Shown here one piece after another: positions 1-11,580 of a DNA stretch of 64,000 nt. The stretch is from contig AP026545.1 of NCBI GenBank assembly GCA_026075535.2, positions 7,750,001 to 7,814,000 of the forward strand, given 5' to 3'. A program made the translations under genes and the position numbers. Numbering within the stretch: position 1 is the stretch's first letter; the number at the start of each line of letters is the position of its first letter. The notes beneath the pieces are model-generated. The model did not search any database. It worked only from the letters and a program-made list of their open reading frames with translations, and was not told the origin of the DNA. Source of the DNA: Tricholoma matsutake. Its lineage: Eukaryota > Basidiomycota > Agaricomycetes > Agaricales > Tricholomataceae.

Positions 1-2124
1 TCTGGCATAAAGTCGCATAGTACGTGCTTTTGCCATAAGTGTCCGATGCATATGTTTGACATGCCCAATATGGGCAGAAGTGTGTGGTGCTGTGAAATGT
101 TGGGTCAATCCCCAAGATTTGAGCCAAGCCTCCATTTCATTGGACTTCAATTCACCGTTGTCCGTGATATAAATTTCAACCTTCAGACCGGTTTCAGATT
201 CCCATGCCAGCTCCCAGGCTTTGAGTTCAGGAAATGTGTCATCTTTATTCTTAAGTGGTATAGACCAAGGGAATGAAGTACAATCATCCACTATGTCCAT
301 AATGTACTCATTCCCAGTACGGGATTTGACGGCATGCGGGCCTGACAAATCAACCCACACTTTCTCTAGTTTCCGTGTTGCTCTATGCCCCTCCCCCTCT
401 TTGTGCTTCTTGGGAACAGGAGTCTTTGTCTGCTTGCCAAGGATACATGCGTCACATTTTGGTGGTTTCGGAACAGAGGCGATTGATGCACCCGTCAGCG
501 TACCCTTCTTGGCCATGTCCCATAGGGACTGGTAGTTGGCATGACCGAGGCAGCAGTGCCAGGTTTTGAGGTTTGGGGAGCCATGGACAGTGAAAGCGTG
601 GTCAGCAGAGGCAGAGTGTAAGTTGAGCATGTAGAGTTTTTTAGTGGAAAGTCGAGGGCCATGAGCAATCAGGGCATTGGTGGATTTATCAGTTATCCAA
701 CAGGAAGTGGAATCAAAGTGAGCTATAGCATTTGAGTCTTCAGTGAGGGAACCAACAGAAATGAGGTGAACAGCTGCATTCGGGATGTAAAGGGCATTAC
801 ATAAGGTGATTGATGCGCCACGTGCCATGCGCAATTTGATATCACTGACACCGATGGCGACGATGGAAGATCCCCCAATCCCTTTCACTGGACGAGGTTG
901 AGTGGGACAGAGGGAGAGAAAGTCAGAATGGTCAGGTGATATGTGAACTGTGGCACCTGTATCAATGATGAAGGGAAAATCTGTGAGAGATAATTGACTA
1001 CGGTTCAATTGGCTTAGTGGTTCAACAGTGAATGCGCCCTCTGCGGCTGTCATGTGATATTCGTTCCAGTCAACGGAAGTGACAGGCTCCTCCTCAACTA
1101 CCAACCAACCCTCATACTCGACTTCGTCAATTGTAGCCGTGGGGAGGGGGTCAGAGGTGAGTCCAGTGAATTCCGGGGGAGATGGTGATGGCATTTGGGT
1201 AGAGTCAATCATGACAGTGAAGGCACATCCATTGATGTCCTTCATGGTCACCAGAACCTTAGAGGAGTCAGTACCCTGCCTCTTCTTCTCAAGCATGAGT
1301 TTCCAGGCAGCCTTGGACTCGTCGATGGTCTTCCCTGCCATCCCCCCGCCCGGCTTGATACAAAATTCAGTGGTGTGGCCGGGTTTCTTACAGATGGAAT
1401 TTCCACAGATGGGAGTGTTAGGCGATTTTGCTGGCTTTGTGCGAGCAGTAAGGGCAATGGTTGATTGGGATTTGCCATGCTGGTCATTCTCGATTAGAGA
1501 TTGTTTGTTTTCCAAGAAACGACAAATATCTTTGGAAGTATAAGGTGTAGATTCAGTCGAGGTGGCGATGTCGTGGGAAATGATGGAACGCGCATGGGGA
1601 AAATGTTTGCTGAGGGAATTAAGAAGTGCGATGCAGCAGAGAAGATCAGCTTTGATGTCCCCCATGGCGAATGCACGCTCAATCAGGGTACAAATCTTCT
1701 CAGCCGACTCCAGGAGTGGAATTTCCTTTGAGCACTGTATGGAAAGGGCTTGCTGAAGTAATTGAACCTGATGGACTGGGCCTTCTTTCTGGTGGCGGTC
1801 CTTGAGCGTCGTCCAGTTGACGTCGGGGCCCTTTGTCATATCCATGAAAGGGTGTTCAGAAGGGGAGACGCTAGACGCTAGGAATGCATATGCCAGACGC
1901 AAATTAGCTTTCCAATTGGAATGGGCACAAGGTTCAGTGAGGGGTGGTGCACTGACATCCCCAGTGACATACTCATACAAGCCATTGAGGGAGAGAGCGA
2001 TGGTGACATCTTCGCACCATTCTTTGTAGTTGGACTTGAGTTTATCGAGTTTCTCCCCAGAATATTGTACCGAGAGTTTGATAGCAGAAATGGAAACAGA
2101 GGTTGGTTCGGAATCAGCAGCCAT
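1..2124 (-). CDS. Ty1/copia Gag-Pol polyprotein, 5' part (runs off the left edge)
   Basis: The minus frame from the ATG at 2124 is open for 708 codons to the window edge with no stop and no frameshift. It covers Gag, a CX4CX4HX4C zinc knuckle (about residues 237-252), aspartic protease with an intact DTG in FIIDTGATVHIS (about residue 387), the integrase HHCC zinc domain (HX4H then CDAC) and the start of the integrase core (WVDLSGP, ITDNGELKS). RT and RNase H would lie to the left. This is the best preserved retroelement frame here. However, where the family normally has the catalytic Glu in a GRVERMHRTL-type motif, this copy reads GHVKHMHRTL, so Glu is replaced by Lys. The copy is open but probably not integration-competent. 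The start fits: it follows the LTR and primer site by about 200 bp. Confidence 0.9.
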   Translation of the reverse strand, partial: MAADSEPTSVSISAIKLSVQYSGEKLDKLKSNYKEWCEDVTIALSLNGLYEYVTGDVSAPPLTEPCAHSNWKANLRLAYAFLASSVSPSEHPFMDMTKGPDVNWTTLKDRHQKEGPVHQVQLLQQALSIQCSKEIPLLESAEKICTLIERAFAMGDIKADLLCCIALLNSLSKHFPHARSIISHDIATSTESTPYTSKDICRFLENKQSLIENDQHGKSQSTIALTARTKPAKSPNTPICGNSICKKPGHTTEFCIKPGGGMAGKTIDESKAAWKLMLEKKRQGTDSSKVLVTMKDINGCAFTVMIDSTQMPSPSPPEFTGLTSDPLPTATIDEVEYEGWLVVEEEPVTSVDWNEYHMTAAEGAFTVEPLSQLNRSQLSLTDFPFIIDTGATVHISPDHSDFLSLCPTQPRPVKGIGGSSIVAIGVSDIKLRMARGASITLCNALYIPNAAVHLISVGSLTEDSNAIAHFDSTSCWITDKSTNALIAHGPRLSTKKLYMLNLHSASADHAFTVHGSPNLKTWHCCLGHANYQSLWDMAKKGTLTGASIASVPKPPKCDACILGKQTKTPVPKKHKEGEGHRATRKLEKVWVDLSGPHAVKSRTGNEYIMDIVDDCTSFPWSIPLKNKDDTFPELKAWELAWESETGLKVEIYITDNGELKSNEMEAWLKSWGLTQHFTAPHTSAHIGHVKHMHRTLMAKARTMRLYAR

Positions 2125-2324
2125 GATAAAATAAGGCTTGGATATAGCAGAAAGGCGGTGTGGAGGGATGCATTGTGCAACAAAGGAGATCTATGCGATG
2201 GAATACGGGGACACTGGGTCCATGATCCAGAGCGAAAAGTGATCGATCTGATCAGTCGAAGATGACGTCAGAAAAGAAACGTCGAGTGGCTAGGAAGTCT
2301 CTACCGTCGATTTAACAACGCAAA

Positions 2325-2336
2325 TGGCCCATAACC
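2325..2336 (-). other. Primer binding site matching initiator-tRNA anticodon arm
   Basis: Read on the minus strand, GGTTATGGGCC directly follows the LTR end (…CTACA). It is complementary to the conserved GGCCCATAACC of the eukaryotic initiator Met-tRNA anticodon stem-loop rather than to a tRNA 3' end. The copia element at 26.9 kb has the same site. Known precedents are Drosophila copia and yeast Ty5, which prime from half-tRNAs. Confidence 0.7.
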
Positions 2337-2667
2337 TGTAGAGAATCAATTCCTAGAGTAGATGAGAATACACTCAGTCATTGTATAAGTGACTTTATTC
2401 AACGTGTACTATACCTAGAGTAGATGAGAATACACTATAGGTACAGTAAGTAATCTGTATGGAAATGTACGAGGGTTGACGCTCACCTCAGTCATTGTAT
2501 AAGTGACTGAGGTGGTCGTCCAACTATCTACTGTATATATATAAGACCAGCCAGACAAAGGGTAATTGGAATAAAGGTATCTATGAGACGTTTGTCCAAG
2601 CGCATCAAAGGGATGCGCTAATATCACATGCATTGGTCAACACCCGATCACGGTGTAGATCTCAACA
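2337..2667 (-). repeat. 5' LTR of the left Ty1/copia element
   Basis: On the minus strand this 331-bp segment begins TGTTGAGATC and ends CTCTACA, immediately before the primer site, giving the usual TG…CA ends. A TATA-like stretch lies at about 2533-2543 (minus TTATATATAT). The right boundary is inferred from the end motif alone, because the second LTR and the other target duplication lie outside the window. The LTR also contains two copies of a motif starting CTAGAGTAGATGAG (about 2351 and 2412) and a perfect palindrome. Confidence 0.6.
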
Positions 2668-2719
2668 TTCAGTAGACAGTCAACTGTTCACCTCAGTCAC
2701 TTGTACAGAGACTGAGGTG
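2484..2719. repeat. Recurrent CTCAGTCA palindromes in and beside the copia LTR
   Basis: At 2484-2514 an 11-bp arm CACCTCAGTCA pairs perfectly with TGACTGAGGTG across a 9-nt loop. At 2689-2719 a 10-bp arm CACCTCAGTC pairs with GACTGAGGTG. Weaker versions occur near 2375-2396 and 2808-2833. The second lies outside the proposed LTR, so either the LTR boundary is further right or the motif belongs to the flanking DNA. Confidence 0.6.
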
Positions 2720-2872
2720 AGCACATTTGTTATCACTCGATTATGGATCATTACTTACTGTGCCTATAGCTAAACTCTGATTATGCTAGGTACAGTACTT
2801 GTATTATCAGAGTCACTTGTACAGAGACTGAGTTAAACTCTGATTATACTAGGATTGATTTTCTATAGTCTG

Positions 2873-3940
2873 CTGCTTGTTGGAGGCTCAAGTAGGCTAC
2901 AAGAACATGTCTGAATGCTCAATATCATTGTAAATAAACATAAGATATGCTGTGCATGCATCAAATAAGGTAGAGAATATAGAATAAGACTACAGATGGG
3001 AAGAAGCAATACTACATGGTGCACTCCCCACCAGCAAGGTCCTGCCCACCTATGGTTGGATATGTTGCTGTAGAATAGTGCATTGATATACTGTAATGTC
3101 GGGAGAGGTAATTGGGGGGAAAGGAGGAAGGGACAGTAGAGGAGGGACAACTGCCATGCATAAGGTAAGTCCAAAATATGCATTTTTTGGCTACCTGATT
3201 TCTTGACTTACTGAACCTCTAGTTATGCCTGCTACACCAGGTGGGACTGACACTTGTGGTAGCATAGGTGTATGTGAACATGATTCTAATTGGCCAGGTA
3301 TCAGATGGACTACTCATTCTGTCCTCAGAACCTCTAGGTAAGCAAGTACCCTTTCCCTTCACCTCATACCACCAATTCTCTTGTCTTCCCCACTCAAACA
3401 GGCATCTCCCAAATGGATAGTAACTACAGGGGCATAGAAAATCAAGAAAGCAACAAGGTTTGTGCCATGGATCATACTTGATCCAGTTTCCTCTACCTGA
3501 TGACTAGGTATGTCTAAGCCTCCATTCATTCCATGTGATCTAAAGTCAGGGGTCAAAGACAGCATCATTGGGTCTAATTGGTTAGCCTACAGCAGCTAGG
3601 TCTCCAGGATTTCTATCCAGGATAGCAGGTGAGTAAAACCTCTGGTAATAGGACATATTGTGGGCATGTAATAAAGGAGAATTGTATAGCAGGAATGTGT
3701 TAGAAGTGTATGGAATGGGTTCCATGAAAGTCAGGTCAATATGGAAGTAAGAGAATGGGGAAAGGTGCCAGAATTGTGGATGATGTAGGTGACCATTCAT
3801 GCACCCTCTATCTGCCTGTAATTTCTTGCAAACCTATTCTCTACCTTATTTGATGGATATTAAATTTATCTTATGCTTATTTACAATGATCTTGAGCATT
3901 AAACATGTTCTGGTACCCTACTTGAGCCTCCAATGAGCAG
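2873..3940. mobile_element. 1.07-kb element with about 105-bp terminal inverted repeats
   Basis: The left end (2873-2980) and the right end (3834-3940) are imperfect reverse complements over about 105 bp. Shared landmarks are TTGGAGGCTCAAGTAGG, AGAACATGT, ATCATTGTAAATAA, CATAAGAT and CATCAAATAAGGTAGAGAAT. Termini read CTGCT[TG/CA]TTGGAGG. No convincing target duplication is visible, and no ORF inside has a recognisable domain. It is best described as a non-autonomous long-TIR (foldback or MITE-like) element of unknown superfamily. Confidence 0.6.
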
Positions 3941-4986
3941 TGGATGCCTCGGACTGGCTACTGAGTTTGCTATCAAACCAAATTTCAGATCAACATTATG
4001 GCTGAATGGACTCTGAGGACAATGTTGTTGCTTACATAAACAGGTGCTGGATCTTAGTGACACCTATCTTATGGTATTTACAAACATGTATCACATAATG
4101 TGTGTGTTGTAATACTAATCATTACCATTGATATCTATAGCCTCATTGATGGCCTCAAGCCATAGCTGTTTAGCATGCTCATCTTGTGGGCTGCTACCTT
4201 GACAAACCCCCTATGAGTATGATTCATGCCCTCTTTTGTCCCATCCTTGTCAGCTCTTCACTGAGTGACAGTCTTTTTCTAAGTAGCAAGCCAAAGATTA
4301 TCCATGAATCATTTCCACTTTTTCACCAGGCTCAATGGACTTGTGGCACCTTTAAATAGTCCTTCATATCCAGAATAGCCACATTTATCCCTCCATGTTT
4401 TATGAGCATGTGTTTGTCCTGTGTATCCCCTGCAAGAAGCACCTCCCTCATATCATAAGGTAACCAAAGTTCCTCCATAAAACCACCCATGATGAAGGTC
4501 ATATGACTTTGAGAGGATGCCTCTTGACCTTGTACTGCCACCATCTTTCCATAGCTATAAACATACATAGAACCATGTCTCAATCCCCCAGACCCACACC
4601 CCCACAAATGAGACAAAAAACCAGTGCAGCAACAATCAAAAAACACAAAAAGAGTCGGAAAGAATGAACACTGATGTATGAACAAAAGAACAAGCCATTG
4701 TGTTCCTGACAGCAAAAGAATACATAATTCCTGGAAAATCCATTGATCTACAGACATTATCTCACGTTGATACGTCCACCTCATCCTCCAACTTCTGGAA
4801 ACACTCTGACACTTCCCCCTTCGCATGACATCTTCCTACAAATGGGTATGAACCTCTACGAATGCATGAAACACCTCCGAAACACTTTGTGGCACTTCAA
4901 AACCACTTCAAACTCCTTTGCAGCATATCACACACCCCCAGCCGCCGTACCCCTATTGCACTGCACTTTGGATGTGCACAGCACAC
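3941..4986. other. No recognisable gene
   Basis: AT-rich sequence with one minus-strand ORF (4332-4826, 164 codons) that looks low-complexity and hydrophobic; I do not recognise it. It may be decayed transposon DNA. No promoter, RNA gene or repeat copy was identified. Confidence 0.4.
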
Positions 4987-5413
4987 TATAAGGGCAACCT
5001 CAGCCTCTAGCAAAGGGAGTTAAAATTATACTACATATTAAAGGGATTGGGGGTGCACCTAGCAAAGGGAAATCTGAAGAGAAAACTCTAAGGATCCCTT
5101 TGCCGATGCCCAGTATATGTGAAGATGACAAAAATCAAATAATAACCTAAAAATAGAAAAGCAGAGATAGGCAGATCAAGGCCACTGAATGACATCATAC
5201 CAAGGGGTAGATGTCGGAAGGGGTGCTCTGCCTCTAAATATAAAACTGTCAACATGCACAAACATGATAGAAAGAGAAATTAGTAATAAAATCCGGAAAA
5301 ATCATAGAAAATGAAGAATAGAAGGAAATGAAGTGAGGAAAAATATAGAACAAATGTAAAAAAATAGGAGAAACACACAGGGCACCCCCCCTAGTCCCCC
5401 TAGTCCCCTTACA
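4987..5413 (-). repeat. 3' LTR of the left gypsy element
   Basis: This 427-bp copy runs from TATAAGGG to CCCCTTACA on the plus strand (minus: TGTAAGGGG … CCCTTATA). The same sequence recurs at 18401-18826 and 19328-19701. It abuts the downstream end of the minus-strand pol frame, and a purine run (minus AGAGAGGGGTAA) sits just upstream of its minus-strand start, as a polypurine tract should. No matching 5' LTR directly follows the gag end near 11.1 kb. Confidence 0.7.
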
Positions 5414-5453
5414 TTACCCCTCTCTAAGATGCATTGCCCCGATGCATTTGAAA

Positions 5454-8400
5454 TTACATACAACCAAAGTCAGTGACTTGAATGTGACGTGGTACAGCAG
5501 TGTGCCATTGGTGGAATTCCTTGACTAACCGAGGGGCATTCACATCGGACTCTTCGACCCATGAGTTCTCCTCATACCCATAACCCTTCCAATGGACCAA
5601 ATACTGGAGTTTTCCTTGATGCAACCAGCTGTCCAAGATTGACTCAACTTCATATTGGGGTTCTCCCTCGATCACTGTAGGCGGTGGTGGTGGGCATGAA
5701 TGGCATCCTGGGAATGGATCTGGGGGAGCTGGAAGGAGTTTGATGACATGGAAGACTGGGTGGAGTCTGGACATGGAGGCTGGGAGGCATAGACGATAGG
5801 CATGCATTCCAACACACTTGACGATGGGGAAAGGTCCCAGGAAGCGACGAGCAAGTTTCTTGGATGGACGCATAGTGGAGATGTCACTGGAGTCAAGATA
5901 AACTCAATCACCAACCTTGTACTGAGGGGTCGGAGAATGGTGTTGGTTGTAAAAGTGCACCATGTCATCCTTCGCCTTTGCTAAGGCTGCCTTTGCCTCC
6001 TCCAAGCTATCCTGCATGTGTTCTGTGAACTCATTCACCATCTTGATGTGTGAGGGAGTTTGGTGAGGTTCAAATCCCATGCGTCCAGTGTCTAAGAGGA
6101 AAGGGGTCTGTTGAGTGGAAGCATGGACATGGTTGTTGTATCCAAACTCAGCCAAGGGGAGAAGATCATCCCAATTGTCCTGGCGTTCATTGACAAAGAT
6201 GCGGATGTACTGCTCCAGTTCCTGGTTGACTCACTGAGTCTGGTGGTCAGTTTGTGGGTGATAAGCAGTTGAAGCAAGGAGTTTGATCCCCAGAAGTTGG
6301 TACAGCTCACAAGTGAACTCTGCCATGAACTGAGGGCCACAATCAGAGAGGAAAGTGCCAGGAAGTCCATGTAATTTCCACACATGGTGGAGGTAGAGTT
6401 GGGCAGCACCCAGGTGAGTGGGAATGAAGTGAGCACATTTTCCCACTGAATCAACTGTGCACATCACTGCATCAAACCCATTTGACTCTGGCAACTCCAC
6501 CACAAAGTCGACGCTGACAACATCCCAATGACTCTCTGGAACAGGAAGAGGGTGTAGCTCACCAATGGGTTTGCGATGAGGAATCTTGGTGCATAAGCAA
6601 AAGTCACAAGTGCAACAATACTGACCAATGAGCCATGACATTTGTGGCCACCAATAATTCCATGAGGTGAGCTCCAAGGTCTTCCAGCGTCCAGGATGAC
6701 CAGCAATGTGAGTCATGGTGTTGGGATATGATGCGCCGGCGAAGGTCTGGGTCATTGGGGACATAGATGGGATCCCTGAAATACAACAAGTCCTCTTTTT
6801 CAGCCCACTCTGCCACACACAAGGAAAGGGTGGATCCCTTCCTCAGTTCTTTAACAGCTCAAGCAACAACATCCTCATGTAAACTGCTACAGTTTGCACA
6901 ACAAATGTCATGTAGGATGTCCCGCTCCTCACCCTGGGGTGCGATGCCTTCCAGTGCCCAAATGGTGAACAGGTCTGGCTGCAACAACACAATGTTTTGG
7001 TTGTCATTGCTGCCATCCCCATGGTCTGCATGTCAGGAGAGGGCATTGGTCTTCCCCATGCTGTGACCCGGACGGTGGTGCAAGGAGAAGTTGGATCTGG
7101 ATAGATACAGGGACCAACAAGCTTGACGATGGTTCAATTTCTTGGCCATCATAATGTACTCAAGATTCTTGTGATCCATCCAAATTTCCACCTTGTGTTG
7201 GGCACCCTCAAGGAAGTGTTGCCACTCCTCAAGCGCATGCATTATCACCAACATCTCCTTGTCATGGATCTTGTAGTTTTGCTCTACAGCACTAAGGTTT
7301 TTGGAGTAGAACACAAGAGGATGCCACTGCTGGTCCTCCAGAGACTGCTGAGACAACACAGCACCCATTGCAAAGTCAGAACTGTTGGCTTCTACACGAA
7401 AAGGATGCGAATTGTCAGCAAAGGTAAGAATGGGAGCAGAAGTGACCATCTCCTTAAGCCTTTCAAATGCCTCCTGTTGTGCATTATCCCACCTCCATGC
7501 CTCCTTTCCTGTCAAGTTGAACAGTGGTCATGCATGATGTGAGAAATCCTTGATAAAACACCGATAGAAATTGATGAAGCCCAGGAAAGACTGCACCTCT
7601 TTCTTGTTCGTGGGCGTCGGCCAAGCCGTGACCCCATTCACCTTGATAGGATCCATCTCCACCTGACCCTCCAAGATAATCAGGCCGAGGTACTCAATCT
7701 TGTCCTGATGAAGGTAGAGTTTGTACTGTCAAAGCCGTTCTAGAACAAGGCACGTGATGCGACGGTGCTCTTCAACCGTGTGAGTGAAGATGAGGATGTT
7801 GTCGAGATAGATGCAAACAACACCTTCAAGGATGAGGTCATGGAAAATGTTGTTCATCATGGTCTGAAAGGTGGCAGGACTATTAGTAAGGCCAAAGAAC
7901 ATGATGAGCGGTTCAAAAAGACCACAGTTGGTACGAAAGGCTGCCTTCCACTCATCTCCCTCCTTTATCCTCACATTATTGTAGCCCCAATGGATGTTGA
8001 GCTTGGTGAAGTATTGGGCTCCATGGAGCTGGTTCATGAGTTTGGAGATGAGAGGTAATGGGTAGCGATTTTTGACCGTGATGTCATTGAGCCTTCTGTA
8101 GTCTTGAACCAGTCAAAGTGAGCCATCCTTCTTCTTGACAAAGAAAAAGGGAGAGGCCATGGGTGACTTCAATGGTCAAATATGACCAGAGGCCAGGTGC
8201 TCATTGATGAACTGGTCAAGCTGTCGCTGTTCTTCAGGAGAGAGACTCTGAGAGAGGATAGACCTTGCAGGATGAAGGGGTTGCACCAGGGGTGAGTTTG
8301 ATTGCATGATCCCACAGCTTGCATGCAGGGAGAGAGTCAAGCAATTTCTTGGAGAACATGTCCCCAAACTCATGAAGATGAGGAAGCAAGAAATTAGTAG

Positions 8401-9287
8401 AGGATTTAGCAGCATTGTTTTTGTGGAAGGCCTCAGTGAGGCATTGGGATATGTTTGGTGTAGCACACACCTCATGCGATGGATGAATCACAGTGTAGAA
8501 GATCCAATCACCCCTCCACTTCCTCTGGCTCCTCATCATCATCATCTGAGTCTGGCATCAGATCAGGAACCCCTTCTAACTCCACTTCAGGTATAGGCAG
8601 GGGTCCAGCATGACACTTCTGAGTACGTCGTATCACAGCCTTCTGTCCACAACATTCTTGCCTGGCTTCCATGAAAAAAGTATGACAGCGGGATGGACAT
8701 CGGCTCATGGTAACCTCCCCAGTATGCCAGTCGACCTCTGGGTTATGGTCTCAAAGCCATGGATAGCCCAAAATCACCTTCTGCTTTCCTAATTGAGTGA
8801 CAGCAAAAAGGGCATGCTCACTATGATCTTTGTAATGGAGGACCAGGTCTACAACCTCTCAGATGGCACCAGCTTTGTTTGGGGACCCATCCACATTATA
8901 AACAGGTATCGGACACGAGAATGAGCGAGTATTTAGGTGATGTTGTTGTGTGAGATGGGCATCAATGAAGAAACCAGTCACACCAGAGTCCAGGAGCGCA
9001 GAGACACTGAGTATCTGTCCAGTGTTGGTAGTCTGCAGTTCAATTGCTAGGTTCAAGGAATGTGTAGAGGGAGTGGACGCAACAATATATTTGCATGGTA
9101 GTTTATGCTCCCATGATTTAATTTTGGGGTGTGGAGCAGAGGGAGAGATGGGAAGAGCAGGTACATCTTCAGCCAACTTCAAAGGGTCAGAGAGGAGAAC
9201 AGTCACAGAAATAGATTCAATCTCTGGGGATTCAACTGACAAGACTTCAAAGTGGTTATGGACAGGCAGTGAGGGCGTATGATTCAC
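5454..9287 (-). pseudogene. Decayed chromodomain Ty3/gypsy Pol (PR-RT-RNase H-integrase-chromodomain)
   Basis: Domains in minus-strand order: retropepsin with DSG (8859-9287), reverse transcriptase (about 7729-8475), RNase H (7033-7515), integrase zinc finger and core (5904-6818, HPQTDHQTQ region) and a C-terminal chromodomain (YEVESILDSW … LQYLVHWKGYGYEENSW, 5454-5700). The frame is broken by several in-frame TGA codons where this family has Arg (for example 6231-6233, and near 7033, 6860 and 7530) plus frameshifts. Catalytic positions are lost: RT reads YLDN instead of YLDD, and RNase H reads EANSSD where EADSSD is expected. A dead copy of the Tf2-like chromovirus family common in Agaricomycetes. 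Confidence 0.9.
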
Positions 9288-11150
9288 TCACTGCAAATAG
9301 AAAAATCCTGCTCCTCTACAACTTCTGACTTGATCTCCTCTGCAACCTGATCCTTCGCTTCCTCGACATCTACAAGCGCCAATAAGTCTTGGAGGAGTTC
9401 ATCTTGCCCCTCGGGGGTGAGCATGCAGATATCCTGACAATGGGGACACGCTCCAGCCCTGTGCCCAGTTTCCCCACAGCAGTAGCAGAGATCCAACCTA
9501 GGCCCACAGCTGTGGGCCACATCAACATCCATTGGTACTGGGACATTGATGGCTGGTGTTGTTAAAATTTTCCTTGTAACTCATGGAACCCAACCGACCC
9601 GACGTACCCGATGATCCCCTCCAGACAGGAGGCACTCCTGATTCATGCTTATAGCATGCCCTTGACACCAGACACACACACAATGCATGCCGACAACATG
9701 CATTCGATCCCCTTCCCATGGAAGGCACCCTTGACGCATGGTGACTCCATGCACCCAAACCCATTCCCACACATGCTGTGATATGACAGCCCTTTGACAT
9801 GAGGTCCATGATGTCAGACTCTCATGATTGACATCAAATCCTTGACATCGGATCCGTGACATTGGATGCCTCATGCTAGGCATGAGGCTTATCTCTTATT
9901 GTTCCCTGACATGCTGCGCTGCAGCACTCCATGACATCAGACACCTCATACAAGGCATGAGGCTTATTGTTTCTATTCTTACCTAATACACATCTACCTT
10001 TCCAATTGGATGATAAGGACCTCCCTCTTAGTATAAGTACTGCAACTCATAGTAGGGATGTCCTTAGTTTAGATCTAGGCAATCTACAGCTTTAACTTGT
10101 GAACTCGCAAACTTACTCAAAACCACAAGGAAGCCCCTTAGTGTGTGAACCCGAACAACTCTACGCAGAAGGCCTGCTAGAGTGCACTATCCACCTGACA
10201 TTGGACGCTCCGAGTAAGACTAGTGCCAAACAACTTGTCGAGGAAGCACCTCATCAAACGACATTGACTAGATCGAGTGGTTGAGGCTTCGCCCTTAACA
10301 GGTGTGGGAGTCTGATGAACAGGAATAGGGTTAAGGCAGGGAAGGGTTCAATTGAAGGTGTAGGATGCATGAGTGGTAGTTGGAGCATGGAATGCAGCAT
10401 TAAACACTGCATTTGTGAGTCAATTCTCATCACAGAGTGAAGCAACTTCATACCAGGCATAGATATCATCGTCCGCTGGGCGCCCTTCCAACATCTGTGC
10501 AATCTGGTCCTGAATTTCTCGATTGAGGCCCCATCAGAACTTCACCACCACTGGTAGCCCACTCCCATATCCTGCCATGTCCACCAAATCCTTAAACTTA
10601 TCAATATAATTGTCCACGGATCGACATGCCTGGTGGTAAGAGGATGACTCGAGCCATGTCACTACTCGGTGGCACTCGTTGAGGGGACAAAAGTGGCGTA
10701 CAAACTCTGCTCAAAAGTCACCCCAAGTGGAGAAAGGTAAAGAACCAAGCTCTTTAGTTTGGCGCAGAATATGGTCCACATAGAGATAGTGTGTTCAGAT
10801 TTCATGTATGTGAAGGCCCAATAAATTTTTGCAGCATAATCGACGAATTGATGCAACTGGAGACTGATGTATAACTCACAGGAATTAAGGAATGCATGCC
10901 CCTGTGCATGTGTGCCATTAAATTTGGTGGGGGGAGACGGTTTGATCTGGGTGCGCTCTTTAGTGGGCGCATTTGGCAGCACATCATTGTTGGGTGTGCT
11001 TGGAGTCGCAATGGGGGGAATATTGGTTGTAGGGTTAGTCTGGAGGGTCCTGACAAAGTTTTCGATCATAGATTTAAGTGAATCGATTTGTGCGCATATT
11101 CTGGAAATGTCACTTTCAAGCGCATCAAGGCGCTGATAGGTTGTCTCCTC
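9284..11150 (-). pseudogene. Gag of the left gypsy element, split by an insertion
   Basis: The C-terminal part (9284-9549) has a zinc knuckle, CYCCGETGHRAGAC, preceded by PVPMDVDVAH. The N-terminal part (10260 to about 11150) includes PSPPTKFNGTHAQGHAFLNS and the DDDIYAWYEVASLCDEN region typical of Gag in this family. At least one frameshift lies between 10.26 and 10.66 kb. Joining the flanks of the insertion at 9549/10260 gives a continuous DLVNVPVPMDVD reading, supporting one former gag. No start codon could be fixed near 11.15 kb because several stops lie upstream in frame. Confidence 0.8.
9550..10259. mobile_element. 0.7-kb insertion in gag, possibly a solo LTR
   Basis: An 8-bp direct repeat GACATTGA flanks the segment (9542-9549 and 10260-10267), and removing the segment plus one copy restores the gag reading. 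Near its left end it reads TGTTGTTAAAATTTTCC and at the right CATCAAACGACA, resembling TG…CA LTR ends, with TATA-like AGTATAAGTACTG at about 10029. Eight bp is long for an LTR duplication, so another element type, or a shorter duplication extended by chance, remains possible. No second copy was seen in the window. Confidence 0.55.
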
Positions 11151-11580
11151 AGCTCAAAGACCGATTCACCATTACAACCACATTCTAATTGCATCGGCCA
11201 ACTCCCACGAGGTCCCAGAAGCAGTGCGACCACTCCCGACCAAGTCTACCAAGCACGATATCGTATTGACTGTGTTGATCATACTTAGAAACCACATCGC
11301 ACAACCTTAGGACTACCTCGAAAGCCCCTAAGATCCCTCTAAATGACCATTGAACATCCCCGATCAACATTGAACAAACCGCAACTGTGATCAAACATCG
11401 TCAACCATTGTCGAGCGTTATCGATCGATATCGAGAGACTATGAGTGACATCAGGCACCACATTTGTTATCTAAATGGTGGAAGACCATGCGCCAGGAAG
11501 TATTCCAACTTGTGCTCAAACCTGCTGATAGTAGGTCAGCCTTGTTCCAACTCCCTATCGTGTACAGAACCCGCTGGACA
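11151..11580. other. Probable leader remnant of the left gypsy element
   Basis: No gene. The sequence is rich in short ATCGATCGATATCGAG-like stretches, which also occur at 18300-18990. It lies between gag of the left element and the 5' LTR of the next, and may be the disrupted 5' leader of the former. Confidence 0.35.
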
